DNA of 64,000 bases from Asterella californica (taxonomy: Eukaryota; Streptophyta; Marchantiopsida; Marchantiales; Aytoniaceae), in the NCBI GenBank assembly GCA_036924285.1, contig JAYKYS010000001.1:36021501-36085500 (forward strand). Direction: 5' to 3'. The first letter of the stretch is position 1, and the number at the start of each line of letters is the position of its first letter. Under the pieces are notes generated by a model, which did not search any database, had not been told where the DNA came from, and saw only the letters and a program-made list of their open reading frames with translations. The translations under genes and the position numbers were made by a program. Of this stretch, positions 1 through 9,529 are shown one piece after another.

Positions 1-65
1 AGATATATCGATATTGATAAAGGAGGATACGAGGAGAACTGCAACTTCTCTGTTCAAGATTGAAA

Positions 66-194
66 CAATTCGGTGCTGATTTGAGATCGGAACAAGTTGA
101 TTTCGAGCTGTTCTTAGAATGTCGATTCGGTACTGATATGAAAATGGAACAAGTAGATTTCGAGCTCAGAATGGGGACCTTACCACCACCTTAG
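66..194 (+). repeat. In-frame imperfect 57-bp tandem repeat
   Basis: Two adjacent units of 57 bp (phases beginning at about 69 and 126) both read FG(A/T)D-x4-EQVDFEL in the same frame, which ends at a TAG at 192. The period is exactly 19 codons and the repeated residues are kept while the bases drift, which hints at former coding sequence. No start codon or recognisable domain is visible, and the frame opens only at base 21 after in-frame stops. It could be a decayed exon or a chance open stretch. Confidence 0.4.
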
Positions 195-199
195 TCAAA

Positions 200-860
200 T
201 TAGTCTGCACCGTACGTACGTTTCCACTCCCAGATTTGCAGTGTGTGTGGACTCGCCGAAAGTGCGTGTTAACAGAAGCAGCGCTAGCCGCACTCTACTG
301 CAGCGGAAGAAACCGACAGGCCCCGGCCCCGAGCACTGATACTACTACGAGAGAAGTTGGGGGACGCGCCGGACGTTGAGAGGCTGCAGCTGAGAAACTG
401 CGGCAAACTTTATCACCTAGGCTGGTTTGAAGTGCGTGCATGGCCTCCAGATCCGGCACGAACTGCCTGGGATCAGGACAGCCACCTCCGACTTTTCTCC
501 CTTGTCTTCTGCGGAACCTTTTCACCCACCACTTTCGCTTTCACTTGAACGTGCAGCCGACTTGTTCAATGTGTCCTTTCCTTCCCAATTCTTGGTGAGT
601 TATCGGGTTAACGAGCCGCCTCTCCCGGTTAGAGTCCAGAGCTCAGGTTAGGCCCTTCTTTTTGCACCCACAACTAGAATTGTTGTTGGGCTGTGTGATT
701 GTTCCTTCTTGCTGCTGGTTGGAAAAGCATATACACCAGAAATGAGCGAGGCTGTGTCAAGTCTCTCAACTCAAGACAAGACACTCTAACAAACGAATCA
801 ATCAGAATCATCGTTAGGTGTCGAAGGGTTAGTGTAACCAACACTTCAGAAAAGGTTACT
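200..860. other. Locally GC-rich stretch, no supported gene
   Basis: This stretch is richer in GC than its surroundings and holds only short overlapping open frames on both strands, none recognisable. A consensus-like splice donor (G|GTGAGT) occurs at 595-600, so it could be a 5' exon or leader of a gene reading to the right, but no matching downstream coding exon was found. Confidence 0.25.
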
Positions 861-943
861 TAGAAGGGTTTTAGGCAGTCTTATACAGAATAGTCTATTA
901 TTATTATAGTCTGATATAGTACAAGATATAGAACTGATCTTGA

Positions 944-961
944 CAGTAATCTAGATTACTG
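944..961. repeat. Perfect 18-bp palindrome
   Basis: The 18 bases are a perfect palindrome centred on CTAG (half-site CAGTAATCT). It lies 25 bp before a larger foldback and may be part of the same small element. Confidence 0.7.
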
Positions 962-986
962 AAGATTGAACCTAGATCTACACATT

Positions 987-1066
987 ACATGAGATGCACG
1001 TGCTTTAAAGTTTAATTTGTACATAAATTGTATAAATTAAACTTATAAAGCACGTGCATCTCATGT
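987..1066. repeat. Foldback hairpin, about 32-bp arms
   Basis: The arm at 987-1018 is the reverse complement of 1034-1066 apart from a small mismatch or bulge, with a 15-nt loop. Each arm carries a CACGTG (G-box core). The shape would suit a short transcribed hairpin or a foldback MITE. No TATA box or flanking target duplication was recognised. Confidence 0.75.
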
Positions 1067-1069
1067 AAC

Positions 1070-2480
1070 ATGATACATGGACTAGATTTACCTGAAGATT
1101 TGAAGAGTATTCCAAATGTGGCACTCGCGCATCCATCACCTCCTCCATCTGGATCAGGTGAATACGCACGGGATTAATTTATTTTCAACTTTGAGTAATA
1201 AATTAAATTTATATTATATTGATATAGTTAGTGATTGGATCTCGGATTTGTATATTGTGAACTGTGCCGCCTTGCACATGCCTTATCAATTATTTTTTTC
1301 TTTTAGCATCATTCTCTTCAGCTATTTATCAAAAAATTTAATTTTAAATTTTGGTTTACTATTAAATTTTGTTTATAACATTTGTGTGTTTATTGTTAAC
1401 ACAACCTGAAATACTATCAGCAGAGGTCAAGAGACTCTATGTGAATCCAGAACTTCCTATAACCACGACCCGAACCAATCTGTATCAGGAGTTCTGTTTT
1501 TATTTTTCTGCTTGTCTTTTCCCTGGTCTTCGCTGTCACACTCTGGAAATATGCAAATTATTTATTCGTTATATAATAATTCGTTATTTCCACCCCGAAC
1601 TGATAAATAACATTGATCTGCATGCATGGACTTGAAAATCTCAACACGAGATGGAAGAATCGTGTGCCATGGTCATAAGGAAAGGCTATGTACAACTACA
1701 CTTCTATCATTTCTTTGGATATTTTTATTTTATTTGTTGGAATGAAACGTTGGTTAGGCCCACGAAGCCACTATTTAGGCAGTCATTTCTTTGGACATTG
1801 TCAATAAACTCTTGAGGATACTGTCCCTCTTTCTCCTTAAAAAGGAAAAAGATAAAGCATAAGAAAACAGTAATTTCTGTCAACAGATTTACCGGTGCTA
1901 ATTAAATAACATGTTTTAAAATATAATGGGAAAAAGGTAAATAACTAAACAGGCTGTGACAACTGCGTTCTTTGCGGATCCATGTTTTGTCCGGATGTCT
2001 GTTCTTCATACTACGTTGTCAGAGTCACAGACTGAATGGTTTTATTTTCCATTTCGGTTTCCATGGTTTTGGATTCTTTTTCTTAAATCCGATTTTCTGT
2101 ATTTTTTCTCGACATTTTATTCTCATAAGACGAATCTCATGATATTAATCATGGGGATATCACTCTTTGTTTTGAATCGATTTTCTGACTAACGGGGAAA
2201 GTGCATGTGAGGGCTTTTCGTTTTAAATGTTTATTTTATTTTTCTGAATTTTTGCTAATTGCGTGCCGGCCGGAAGACTCGTTGGCTGCTAACTCCCGTG
2301 CCCATGCCAAAGATGTCCGTCAGAGGACGCGGCACCGGCACGGATTGAGCCCTGAACATGTTAATATCTCTTTTCAATAGTAAGACCGAATTAGCAAAAT
2401 GGGCTTATTATTGACGGTTCATTAGAAGAAAACAGTTCAAATCCTATTTATGCGTAAATTAAATAATCATACTCAAAAAA
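1070..2480. other. Intergenic, AT-rich, no gene seen
   Basis: Only short open frames without recognisable domains occur on either strand. Composition is T-rich. No repeat partner elsewhere in the window was noticed. Confidence 0.5.
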
Positions 2481-2481
2481 A

Positions 2482-2520
2482 AGAGTTTGATCCTGGCTCA
2501 GAATGAACGCTAGCGATATG
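2482..2520 (+). pseudogene. Small-subunit rRNA 5'-end fragment, mitochondrial type
   Basis: The segment contains AGAGTTTGATCCTGGCTCAG, the universal 5' end of bacterial-type SSU rRNA, followed by AATGAACGCTAGCGATATG. The GCTAGC-(G/T)ATATG continuation resembles plant mitochondrial 18S rRNA rather than plastid 16S, which has GATGAACGCTGGCGGC. After ATATG the expected rRNA sequence (CTTAACACATGC) is absent, so the match stops after about 39 nt. This is best read as a piece of organelle DNA in the nuclear genome, joined to other sequence (2,520-2,690) that could also be mitochondrial but was not recognised. Confidence 0.65.
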
Positions 2521-2895
2521 GAGCGAGAATGTGAATCTTTTTCGCCGGGATGCCCGATATATCAGCCCATGGATTTAGCACCTCCTAGAGCGGTATAAAG
2601 AGGTTTTCCCGAAGAAGAATATAATGGCATTACGAGGAACAAAACTGTACGTCGTGACTAGAAATTTTTCGTCGGACTGATCCAGGCAGTCGATTTACTT
2701 GTTTCCAACACTTCCCCATGAGTGTGGATACGACTCGAAAGATGCATATATTAAAAGTATTATGTGATATATATAATAATATATATGTAAATACTACACT
2801 TCACAGACAAGGGTATTGAAAACAGCATTCGGATAGTGCAGTTTCGCTTCTAGGTCTCTGCTTGCATATGGTTACCTTATTTTCTAATTCACAGC

Positions 2896-3275
2896 AGGAA
2901 GCGGCTTCGTCCCACGAGCCTCTTCTTTGTAAACTTCAGCGGCTCACTGTTCGGGAGGATGATATTTCAGGTAAAGTAGACATTTTATTTTTAGAGGATC
3001 ATGAGAGTCTCCACTATTTATGTCAGTATGATTCTCAGGCTCTAGTTATTTATTACTTGCGGGGAGGTCACTTTGGAAGCTTTTCAGAGAGATGGGTTGC
3101 CGCTAACTGGGTTCGCAAGGTATGCCTGGTGATTCTTTCACTCGTCAACTTAGCCCCTCCTTCACTCTCTTCGACACACTGGCTGTAAAGTTGACAGCGC
3201 TTTCTCTTTTGCTCTCAGCCCGGTTTATCAAGAACTGTTTAGCGGTGCACATTCTGTGGGAATCAGCTGCTGAGG
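2896..3275 (+). pseudogene. Exon-like unit A of a duplicated unknown gene
   Basis: Several exon signals line up on the plus strand. An acceptor-like CACAG precedes 2,896, a donor-like CAG|GTAAAG follows 2,970, a donor AAG|GTATGC lies at 3,119/3,120, and a pyrimidine-rich acceptor ends at about 3,219. The coding-like stretches include EDHESLHYLCQYDSQALV, SERWVAANWVRK and, after the second acceptor, FIKNCLAVHILWESAAE. I do not recognise the family. A diverged second copy follows at 3,503-3,800, and conserved residues between the copies support former coding sequence. No complete frame survives. Confidence 0.4.
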
Positions 3276-3502
3276 TTCGGGATTATGTTCTGTCTTCCGG
3301 GTCAAGTTGGATGGACACCCATCAAGTACCGTCTTGGTGCAAGGACCTTGTTTCATGCATGTTCCGACCCTAGATCCACTGCTCAGACTTCTGCAAGCCA
3401 TCCGTAATCTTATACTCCACTGCTCAAGATTTGATACTTCCAAACAAATCCATCGAGCCGCATGCATTCTTGTGTATCAAGTTTTGTGTTCAACTCCTCA
3501 AG

Positions 3503-3802
3503 TTCGGGAGGATGATATGCAGGCACGGCAGTCATTCTTCCTTTAGAGGATCATGTCAGTCTCCGTTACTTACATCAGTATGATTCTCATGCTCTCGTTA
3601 CTTATTACTTTGCGGGGGAGGTCACTTATGAAGCTTTCCGAGGGTGGGTTGCCGCTAACTAGGTTTGCAACACACACCTGGTGATTCTTTCACTCGTCAA
3701 CTTAGCCCCTCTGCTTTCTTCACCTTCTTCGACAAAGTGCTTTCACTCTCAGCTCCGTTTATCAGGAGCTGTTTAGCGATGCACATTCTGCGAGAATCGT
3801 TA
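3503..3802 (+). pseudogene. Exon-like unit B, diverged copy of unit A
   Basis: This segment aligns with 2,950-3,275 through blocks at the start (TTCGGGAGGATGATAT), middle (GGATCATG..AGTCTCC) and end (TTTATCA.GA.CTGTTTAGCG). In frame it reads SLRYLHQYDSHALVTYY then AFRGWVAAN and reaches TAG where unit A has a Trp codon. The 26 bases before GAGGATCAT in unit A, which include the donor-like site, are largely replaced here. The two units are direct repeats about 550 bp apart, so a tandem duplication of a gene piece is likely. Confidence 0.4.
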
Positions 3803-3807
3803 TCTCT

Positions 3808-3850
3808 TATCTCTATTGCTCAATGAGTCCTCACCGAGCGATAGAGATAA
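3808..3850. repeat. 15-bp inverted repeat
   Basis: TTATCTCTATTGCTC at 3,808 pairs with GAGCGATAGAGATAA ending at 3,850, with one mismatch and a 13-nt loop. It sits immediately after exon-like unit B. Confidence 0.6.
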
Positions 3851-4049
3851 CAAGGTCAAGAAAATACACGAGATTCAATATAAAGTCAAGATAATGACCT
3901 TGAATTGATCTACGATAAAAGATACGACAAAAAGAAATGAGGAAGCCATCACTTGATTACAATATTCCTCAGCAAAGTTCTTTGCAGTCCATGCACGATG
4001 GTTGATCTTTCACAAACAGTGATATAAGATATCAACCCAGACATTGAAA

Positions 4050-4840
4050 AGGACGTTGATCGAAAAGTTCATGTCCATTCTCTGTCAAAGTAAGATGTAC
4101 ACAATAAGGTCTCAATTCTCCTCATATGTGACGATCTTTAAGATCATCGGAGCAAGTCCATCACGCTCTCATGAACTCTTCACCAAAGTAGGTAACGAAT
4201 CACTGTCAAAAGTGATCGTCATGGATGTAGTGAAGCTTGATATGAGATGGATTCAGAAATGAAAGATTCAGAACTCGAATCAATCTTCCATCCATAAATA
4301 TAACTCTCGTAGCTCCTGATCCTTCATGTAAGACAGTGAGAAACACTCACAAAAATCACGCAAAGAAGAATACCTCACGAACCCTCGACCTTTTATCTTA
4401 TATCTAAATTTGACAACAAGAGTCACTCATGCGAATGTCCATGGATCACTAAGCTGACACGTCTCATTATCATACGATCTGACATCCTAGATAATCGTGG
4501 ATGTGGCACCTAATATGTTGTCAGACGAGTTACATGAAAAGATTTGTGAAACACAAAAAACAACACAATACAAGTTCTACATTAAATCCACATGTGAGCC
4601 ACGTAACAACACGACACCAACAAAATTGTTGTCTTTTTTTATCCAGAGACGACATTATTTTCAGGCATGTCACACCAAAGACCATCATCACACCATGTTG
4701 CACGGAGCATAGCATAATCAATGACTTCGTCATCCTCATCAACAAGATGTGAGATGTCGGCTGCATCCACGTCAGATTTGGAAGTATGTGGTGTTTCACT
4801 AACTGAGAACTATCTCCTTTTCTTGTTTTCTTCTAAGATT
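4050..4840. other. Intergenic, no gene seen
   Basis: The short overlapping open frames on both strands have no recognisable motif. The sequence around 4,330-4,500 looks like generic repeat sequence, but I found no second copy in the window. Confidence 0.4.
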
Positions 4841-4847
4841 TGATGTA

Positions 4848-4894
4848 TTCTAACAAACTCATGGTTCTCTACTAGAAGAATCATGAGTTTGTTA
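4848..4894. repeat. Imperfect foldback hairpin
   Basis: Bases AACAAACTCATG near 4,851-4,862 pair with CATGAGTTTGTT near 4,880-4,891, and the inner TTCT/AGAA bases extend the stem. It is a small foldback with no other copy noticed. Confidence 0.5.
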
Positions 4895-4936
4895 AATCGT
4901 GGTCAATTGGTGAAGAACTCTATCTCCTTGAGCGAC

Positions 4937-5329
4937 TCACCAAACGCAATACACGTCCTTCATGAACAGCACTTTTTGCAAGAAGCCACCTCCCAAGAAA
5001 TAATTGTTGACTATATCATTCCTCTCGCTAAAATGTAGAATGAGAAACTTGAAAACCGACCTAGACTTTATCTCCGGATTCACCAAAGCACTTGCTCCAT
5101 TGCCAAAAGGATACATTGGATCACAAAATTCACAATTGTATGCCAAGTCTTGTTGAATGCGCTTCAACTTCTCTTCTTTGGATTCTCCTGCCAATGGTTC
5201 GAATTTCTTGAAAACAAGATCTCGGTCCGTATCTATGGTGATCCAGTTCAAGAAAGTGAGAGATTTCTCCAACTTTACGAGCACAATATTACTTTCTCCT
5301 CCCAGATGTACTTCACAAAACAATCAGGA
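4937..5329 (-). CDS. Unrecognised 128-aa ORF abutting an integrase fragment
   Basis: This open frame reads on the same strand as the integrase remnant that ends at about 5,330. Its N-terminal part (FCEVHLGGESNIVLVKLEKS) begins right at the junction, so the two were probably joined by deletion or insertion. It has a Lys/Glu-rich stretch (ESKEEKLKRIQQ), then CEFCDP with a C-x2-C pair and a hydrophobic C-terminal part. I do not recognise the family. It lacks the GPY/F and C-terminal sequence seen at this point in the full-length element at 33.7-34.8 kb. It may be a piece of another gene or element, or a chance open frame. Confidence 0.3.
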
Positions 5330-6065
5330 AAACTTTCTGACAGTGCTATGCTGATTATCAAGACTACTATCATAGACTAACACCCAATCACCTTCCTTAA
5401 CTGGCTTAAGTCTTAATCTGTGAGTCTTATCTGTCTTTGTTTCTCTCTCTAGCAATCTTTAACTTTTCCACAACTTTGACAACATCCTCAGGTCTTCGTT
5501 CTAACTGTTGAATCCTTAATGCAAGAAGATCCTCCGTACTTCTACCATCTTCCTATGACAAAACATTCCAAGTAGACACAACCTCCTCAATTGGCATCAC
5601 AGGTTTTTGTCCTAGTATCAACTCTGTTGGCATGTAACATGTAACAGTACTATTAGTTGTAGGGCTGCCCATAAAGCAAATAGCAGTACACTAGGCCATT
5701 CACGGATCTTACCCTTGCAAGCTTTTATCAAAGCTTTGATGATTGGAGGATGACCACGTTCACTCTTGTCATTCTCTTCAGGATTGTAAGTTGTGGTTAA
5801 TGCTAACTTGATTCCTAATCGCTTGAAGAACTCAACTGCTTCATGTGAATCCAGCTCACCTTTATCTTCAGTGATCTCTCTCACCCATCCATATCTACAA
5901 ATAACATCTTCAAGTAGAAAGCGATAGACACTAGCAATGATCTTTGTCTTCAAGGCACGGCCTTCAACTTGATTAGATAGATCTTCTCTAGCCAAGACTA
6001 GATACCTCATTTGTCCAAGCTCAAATGACATAGTTACAAGATCAACTACCCAATTTGTAATGAAT
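5330..6065 (-). pseudogene. Orphan Ty3/gypsy integrase core fragment
   Basis: The minus strand closely matches the integrase of the element at 32.4-40.9 kb. It begins at the WVVDLVTM block (first catalytic Asp) and passes through LAREDLSNQVEG, LLEDVICRYG and ERGHPPIIKAL (catalytic Glu region) to the segment before the GPY/F motif (DNQHSTVRK). The second catalytic region reads ITEDKGEL instead of ITADRGEL, and there are frameshifts near 5,640 and in 5,330-5,600. Both ends are abrupt, at about 6,065 and 5,330, with no LTR, PPT or PBS. It is a dead internal fragment of the same retrotransposon family. Confidence 0.85.
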
Positions 6066-6280
6066 GACATAGATCCTTCATGTATTTAGAATAAGATTGA
6101 ACGTTCAGTTGTGTTGTGTGGTGCACGTGCGTTACACTTAGGGTGAAGTTAGGTCAGTAGAAACTGAGACAAAGCTTGATAGATTGGGTAGTGAGAGAAT
6201 TAGTGTTTCACTTGGTGGGTCCAAGATCTTATCGTAATTCTCTACAGTAAAAAACGCCGTGTATTCTCATATCAAACTTC

Positions 6281-6881
6281 ATGCTCTACGACACACTCGA
6301 GATTGTCCGTCACGATTCGGTTGGGGTGCAAGTTAGTGCTGGTCTACCTAGAGTCGGGACTTCATTGCAGACTGTCATGGAATTTGAGGACACTGTGGCA
6401 GCTGATAATAATCAAAATCACGAAATTTCTTCTCAAGCAAGTGAACATTTAGAATTTCCATCATCTTTTGATAGTAGAGTTGTTAGCTTTTATAAGCAGA
6501 AACAAGTTACGATTATATCGTAGAGTATAAGACTAGTAGCACATTGAGTAGTGAGATTAAGAGTGAGCTGAGTTGATGAATGCGCACATCGATGAATACG
6601 AACGTGATTCAGACGATGATGAATGTATAAGTGAAGCTAGTAGTTAATATGATCTGTTTCGTCTCTAGGATCCATTGAAGTTCCAGATATGAATCATACG
6701 GGAGATCTTTTGCCAAGTATCGGTCAAACTCTTTGTGAGTTACAAGCATTTGATCTAGAGCCTTGAGAAGTCGGCCGTCTTAGAGATTTTGAGAATTTGC
6801 AACAAACCTCTTTTGTGCAAGGAGATCAAAATTTGGATGCTATGAGTTATACTAGAGCTCCTAGAGAAGAGATCTAACTTT
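6281..6881 (+). pseudogene. Decayed unknown reading frames, part 1
   Basis: The plus strand carries an 80-codon frame (6,281-6,523; acidic, Ser/Gln-rich). It is followed by a frame from about 6,663 to 6,881 that is open except for one TGA at 6,765 and includes GDLLPSIGQTLCELQAFDLE and LRDFENLQQTSFVQGDQN. The residue composition looks like protein rather than random AT-rich translation. I do not recognise the family. Together with 7,797-8,380 it may be one decayed gene or transposon ORF reading to the right. Confidence 0.3.
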
Positions 6882-7491
6882 TACGTTGTGATGGAATAGG
6901 TACTTTGTTACACGTCTCTAATAATTTATCACTTGAAAGAACAAAGCTGACACTTCTGAAAACAAGTGATGATATTCTCTCAACAAACTAAGTGTACCTC
7001 ATCTCCCTAATTATACTATACAGACACTATGAAATAAATCAAATTGTTCAATTTAAACTCTGTCGAATTCTTATTGTATAAAGTGTAAAGATTGTATTTC
7101 CATTCTATTTTACTCGAGTGTATCATTTTTCATATTAAATTTTACTTTAGATACTTGGATTTTGCATGTCTATTTTACTTTTTAGGATTTAGGTACATGA
7201 TATATCATGTTCTTAATGAACATGGTTATCTCTTTTCTCAATAGAAGAATTCGAGAATGACTCTGATGAAGCTTAAAAACAAAAAGACACACAAACCATA
7301 CGAAGTTCTCGTGAGGACCAAAAATAATAAGTCTGCAAGCTATAACAAAAATTATCCATAACGTTTGTATCATTCAACTTCAAAGTTCGATCATGGAAGA
7401 TAGTAATAGGAGAGCTGAAATTGCTCATGTTGAATGGGCACGAGAACCAATAATTTGATGCTCATTTTCAGTTTTCTGATATATTCCATTC

Positions 7492-7563
7492 ACTTAATCT
7501 TCATTTTGAGTTTATGTGCAGCTGAAATCAACTGCACATAAACTCAAATGGATAGATTAAGTT
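7492..7563. repeat. Foldback hairpin, about 30-bp arms
   Basis: Bases 7,492-7,521 (ACTTAATCT then CATTTTGAGTTTATGTGCAG) pair with 7,532-7,563 (CTGCACATAAACTCAAATG then AGATTAAGT). The loop is 10 nt, with a single extra T and a short interior asymmetry. It lies inside the region of decayed plus-strand frames. Confidence 0.75.
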
Positions 7564-7796
7564 CCATAAACCTTCCATTTTGGAGTTGCCTTGGAAATTT
7601 CTAGTTCTTGACGTGGACATGGATCATACTTTGTTGTCTTGGAGACAAAATTACCCACTAATTCTCCTCTTGGTCGTGAAAAAATAATATTTAGTAATCT
7701 TTTGATTGTAACTCCTCGACTTTATGTGTGAGAGTTGTACATCAATGTTTGACCTTGTTCGATGTAGCTATTTGGAGTTTGTCTGTGAAGTTCTAG

Positions 7797-8380
7797 ATGG
7801 ATGGATTTCTTGATACTATACTTCCTCTTCATTTGCAGAAGCATTTGAGATTTGTGTGGAGTCAAGATCAATGTACAAATACATGTATAATGATGGAACA
7901 AGCTCGACAAAAGTCTGTAGTCTTCTTGAAGGAACATTTTCATATTACTCAGTATAGCTCGTTCAATTGCGTGTCAATTGACAATAGCATTTACAAGAAC
8001 TTTACAAACCAAGAGAATACTTTGCTTGTTTGTAAATCATTTTCAGGTTCTTTTTGTGATACTTTTCTTCTTGGAACTTTGTATCCTTATTCGGAACAGG
8101 TAACATGTTCTTATAATGCTGCAGCGTTTATCAAATATCACAGTCCTGATTGAATTTCCGGATCAACATCTCTAGAGCATGCAGACGTAAAGTTGTTAAA
8201 ATTCTTTTAAAAAAAAGGTTTTACCTCAAATGAGTTTCTACTCTTGAGATTGAAAACATCGAGTCTTCTCAACACATTCGTCAAGTACTTAGTCATCTCC
8301 CGGAAGCTAGTGAGTTAGAGCCTAATGAGTTGTGGAAATATGCTATCTCACTAGGTTTTCCAGAGTCTGATGATTTTTGA
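7797..8380 (+). pseudogene. Decayed unknown reading frames, part 2
   Basis: A 118-codon frame (7,797-8,153) is Cys/Ser/His/Phe-rich and ends with CSYNAAAFIKYHSPD. A second frame (8,249-8,380) reads ESSQHIRQVLSHLPEASELE followed by PNELWKYAISLGFPESDDF and a stop. Both look like protein but I cannot assign a family. They share the strand of the frames at 6.28-6.88 kb and are probably remnants of the same gene or mobile element. Confidence 0.3.
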
Positions 8381-8389
8381 TATAATGAT

Positions 8390-9350
8390 GAATACATAAA
8401 AGCATTAGAATGAATGAATATCAAGCCTGGAAGACCCAAAGAGTCAAAAGGCAGAAAAAATACAATACAAAGTCAACATGTGAGCCTAGGAAACCCTAGG
8501 AGATCGTATCAATGCAAAAGAGCATTGGTACGACAAGAAACTATATCTCTAATATAAAGCCCTAGTGGGAGAGCTGACATCTGTAAAAGTGTATAGAAAT
8601 CACTAGCAACTATCTTATGTCTACATCTAATCTCATCATACAAGGGACATACAATGAATACATGATCCTCATCCTCTATTTGATCTCAAAGTCTACAAAG
8701 CCGTTCACTCCTAACAATGTTTAACCAACGTTTAGGTTAGAACGGTTAGAATACGGTTAGAATACGTGATCAAGATTCAGAGTAAGTTGAGATGTTACAG
8801 AAAGTTGTAGAATATTATTTTTTGCTATGTATATGATTTATTACATAAAGAAATAATTATTTTTTACAATATTCATATTTTCAGAATATTGATTTGGATC
8901 TGTTCAAGACGTATTTTTATTTCATTGTGTTCTACTTTAAATTATAATGTGTGGTGTTTAGACTAATTTAACTCTTAAAGTAATAATTGGAGTTTGTTTT
9001 TTGGATATTTTGCGCTTCCTATTTGGTTATTTGGAAATAATTTTTGGACTATTGATTTTATCATTTGGACATTTATAGTTTCAAAACTGGAAACTGGAAA
9101 TTCTATTTTACTGAATACACTGATAATACTCTTTCAAACTTCTTAATTTCTATGTTAAAAATTGGAAAAGAAGTTCAGTAAAAGATTCTGAATAAATAAT
9201 GACACTAAAATATGTTACTATTATTTATAATAATAATTTCTAAATAGATTAATCTATAGTAGTTTTTATATATATAATGAATTAGAATGAAAGATATTTT
9301 TGAATATATATTATTAAATTGATTATTTTAAAATACCTAATGACTCGTAC
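8390..9350. other. Intergenic, strongly AT-rich
   Basis: No gene-like frame. Part of 8,740-8,765 is a short direct duplication (CGGTTAGAATA twice). The rest is AT-rich sequence with homopolymer runs. Confidence 0.5.
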
Positions 9351-9357
9351 GATAATT

Positions 9358-9527
9358 TCAAAAAAAAACTATTTTCTTCTTTTCTCTGGTTTGTTTTTAG
9401 GCATCTTTTGCTGTGTGGCTTTCTGCAGCCGTGAGCTGATGCCTTGCACATAATTAGCCCCCCTGGCAAGAGGACTCGTCCTACGCCACCCTGGCTACGA
9501 GCAGATGGGGTTGCCAACTAGCTACTG
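9358..9527 (-). mobile_element. tRNA-derived SINE-like element, copy 1
   Basis: Read on the minus strand, the element starts with an A-box-like TAGCTAGTTGGCAA (9,524-9,511) and has a B-box-like GGACGAGTCC (9,481-9,472) with tRNA-like spacing. It continues through a GC-rich body and ends in an A-rich tail (about 9,395-9,358). A second copy in the same orientation lies at 11,480-11,652, and the two align along the whole body, including GGCTTTCTGCA on the plus strand. Pol III box pair, tail and repetition together support a SINE. The body was not matched to a named family. Confidence 0.55.
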
Positions 9528-9529
9528 AA

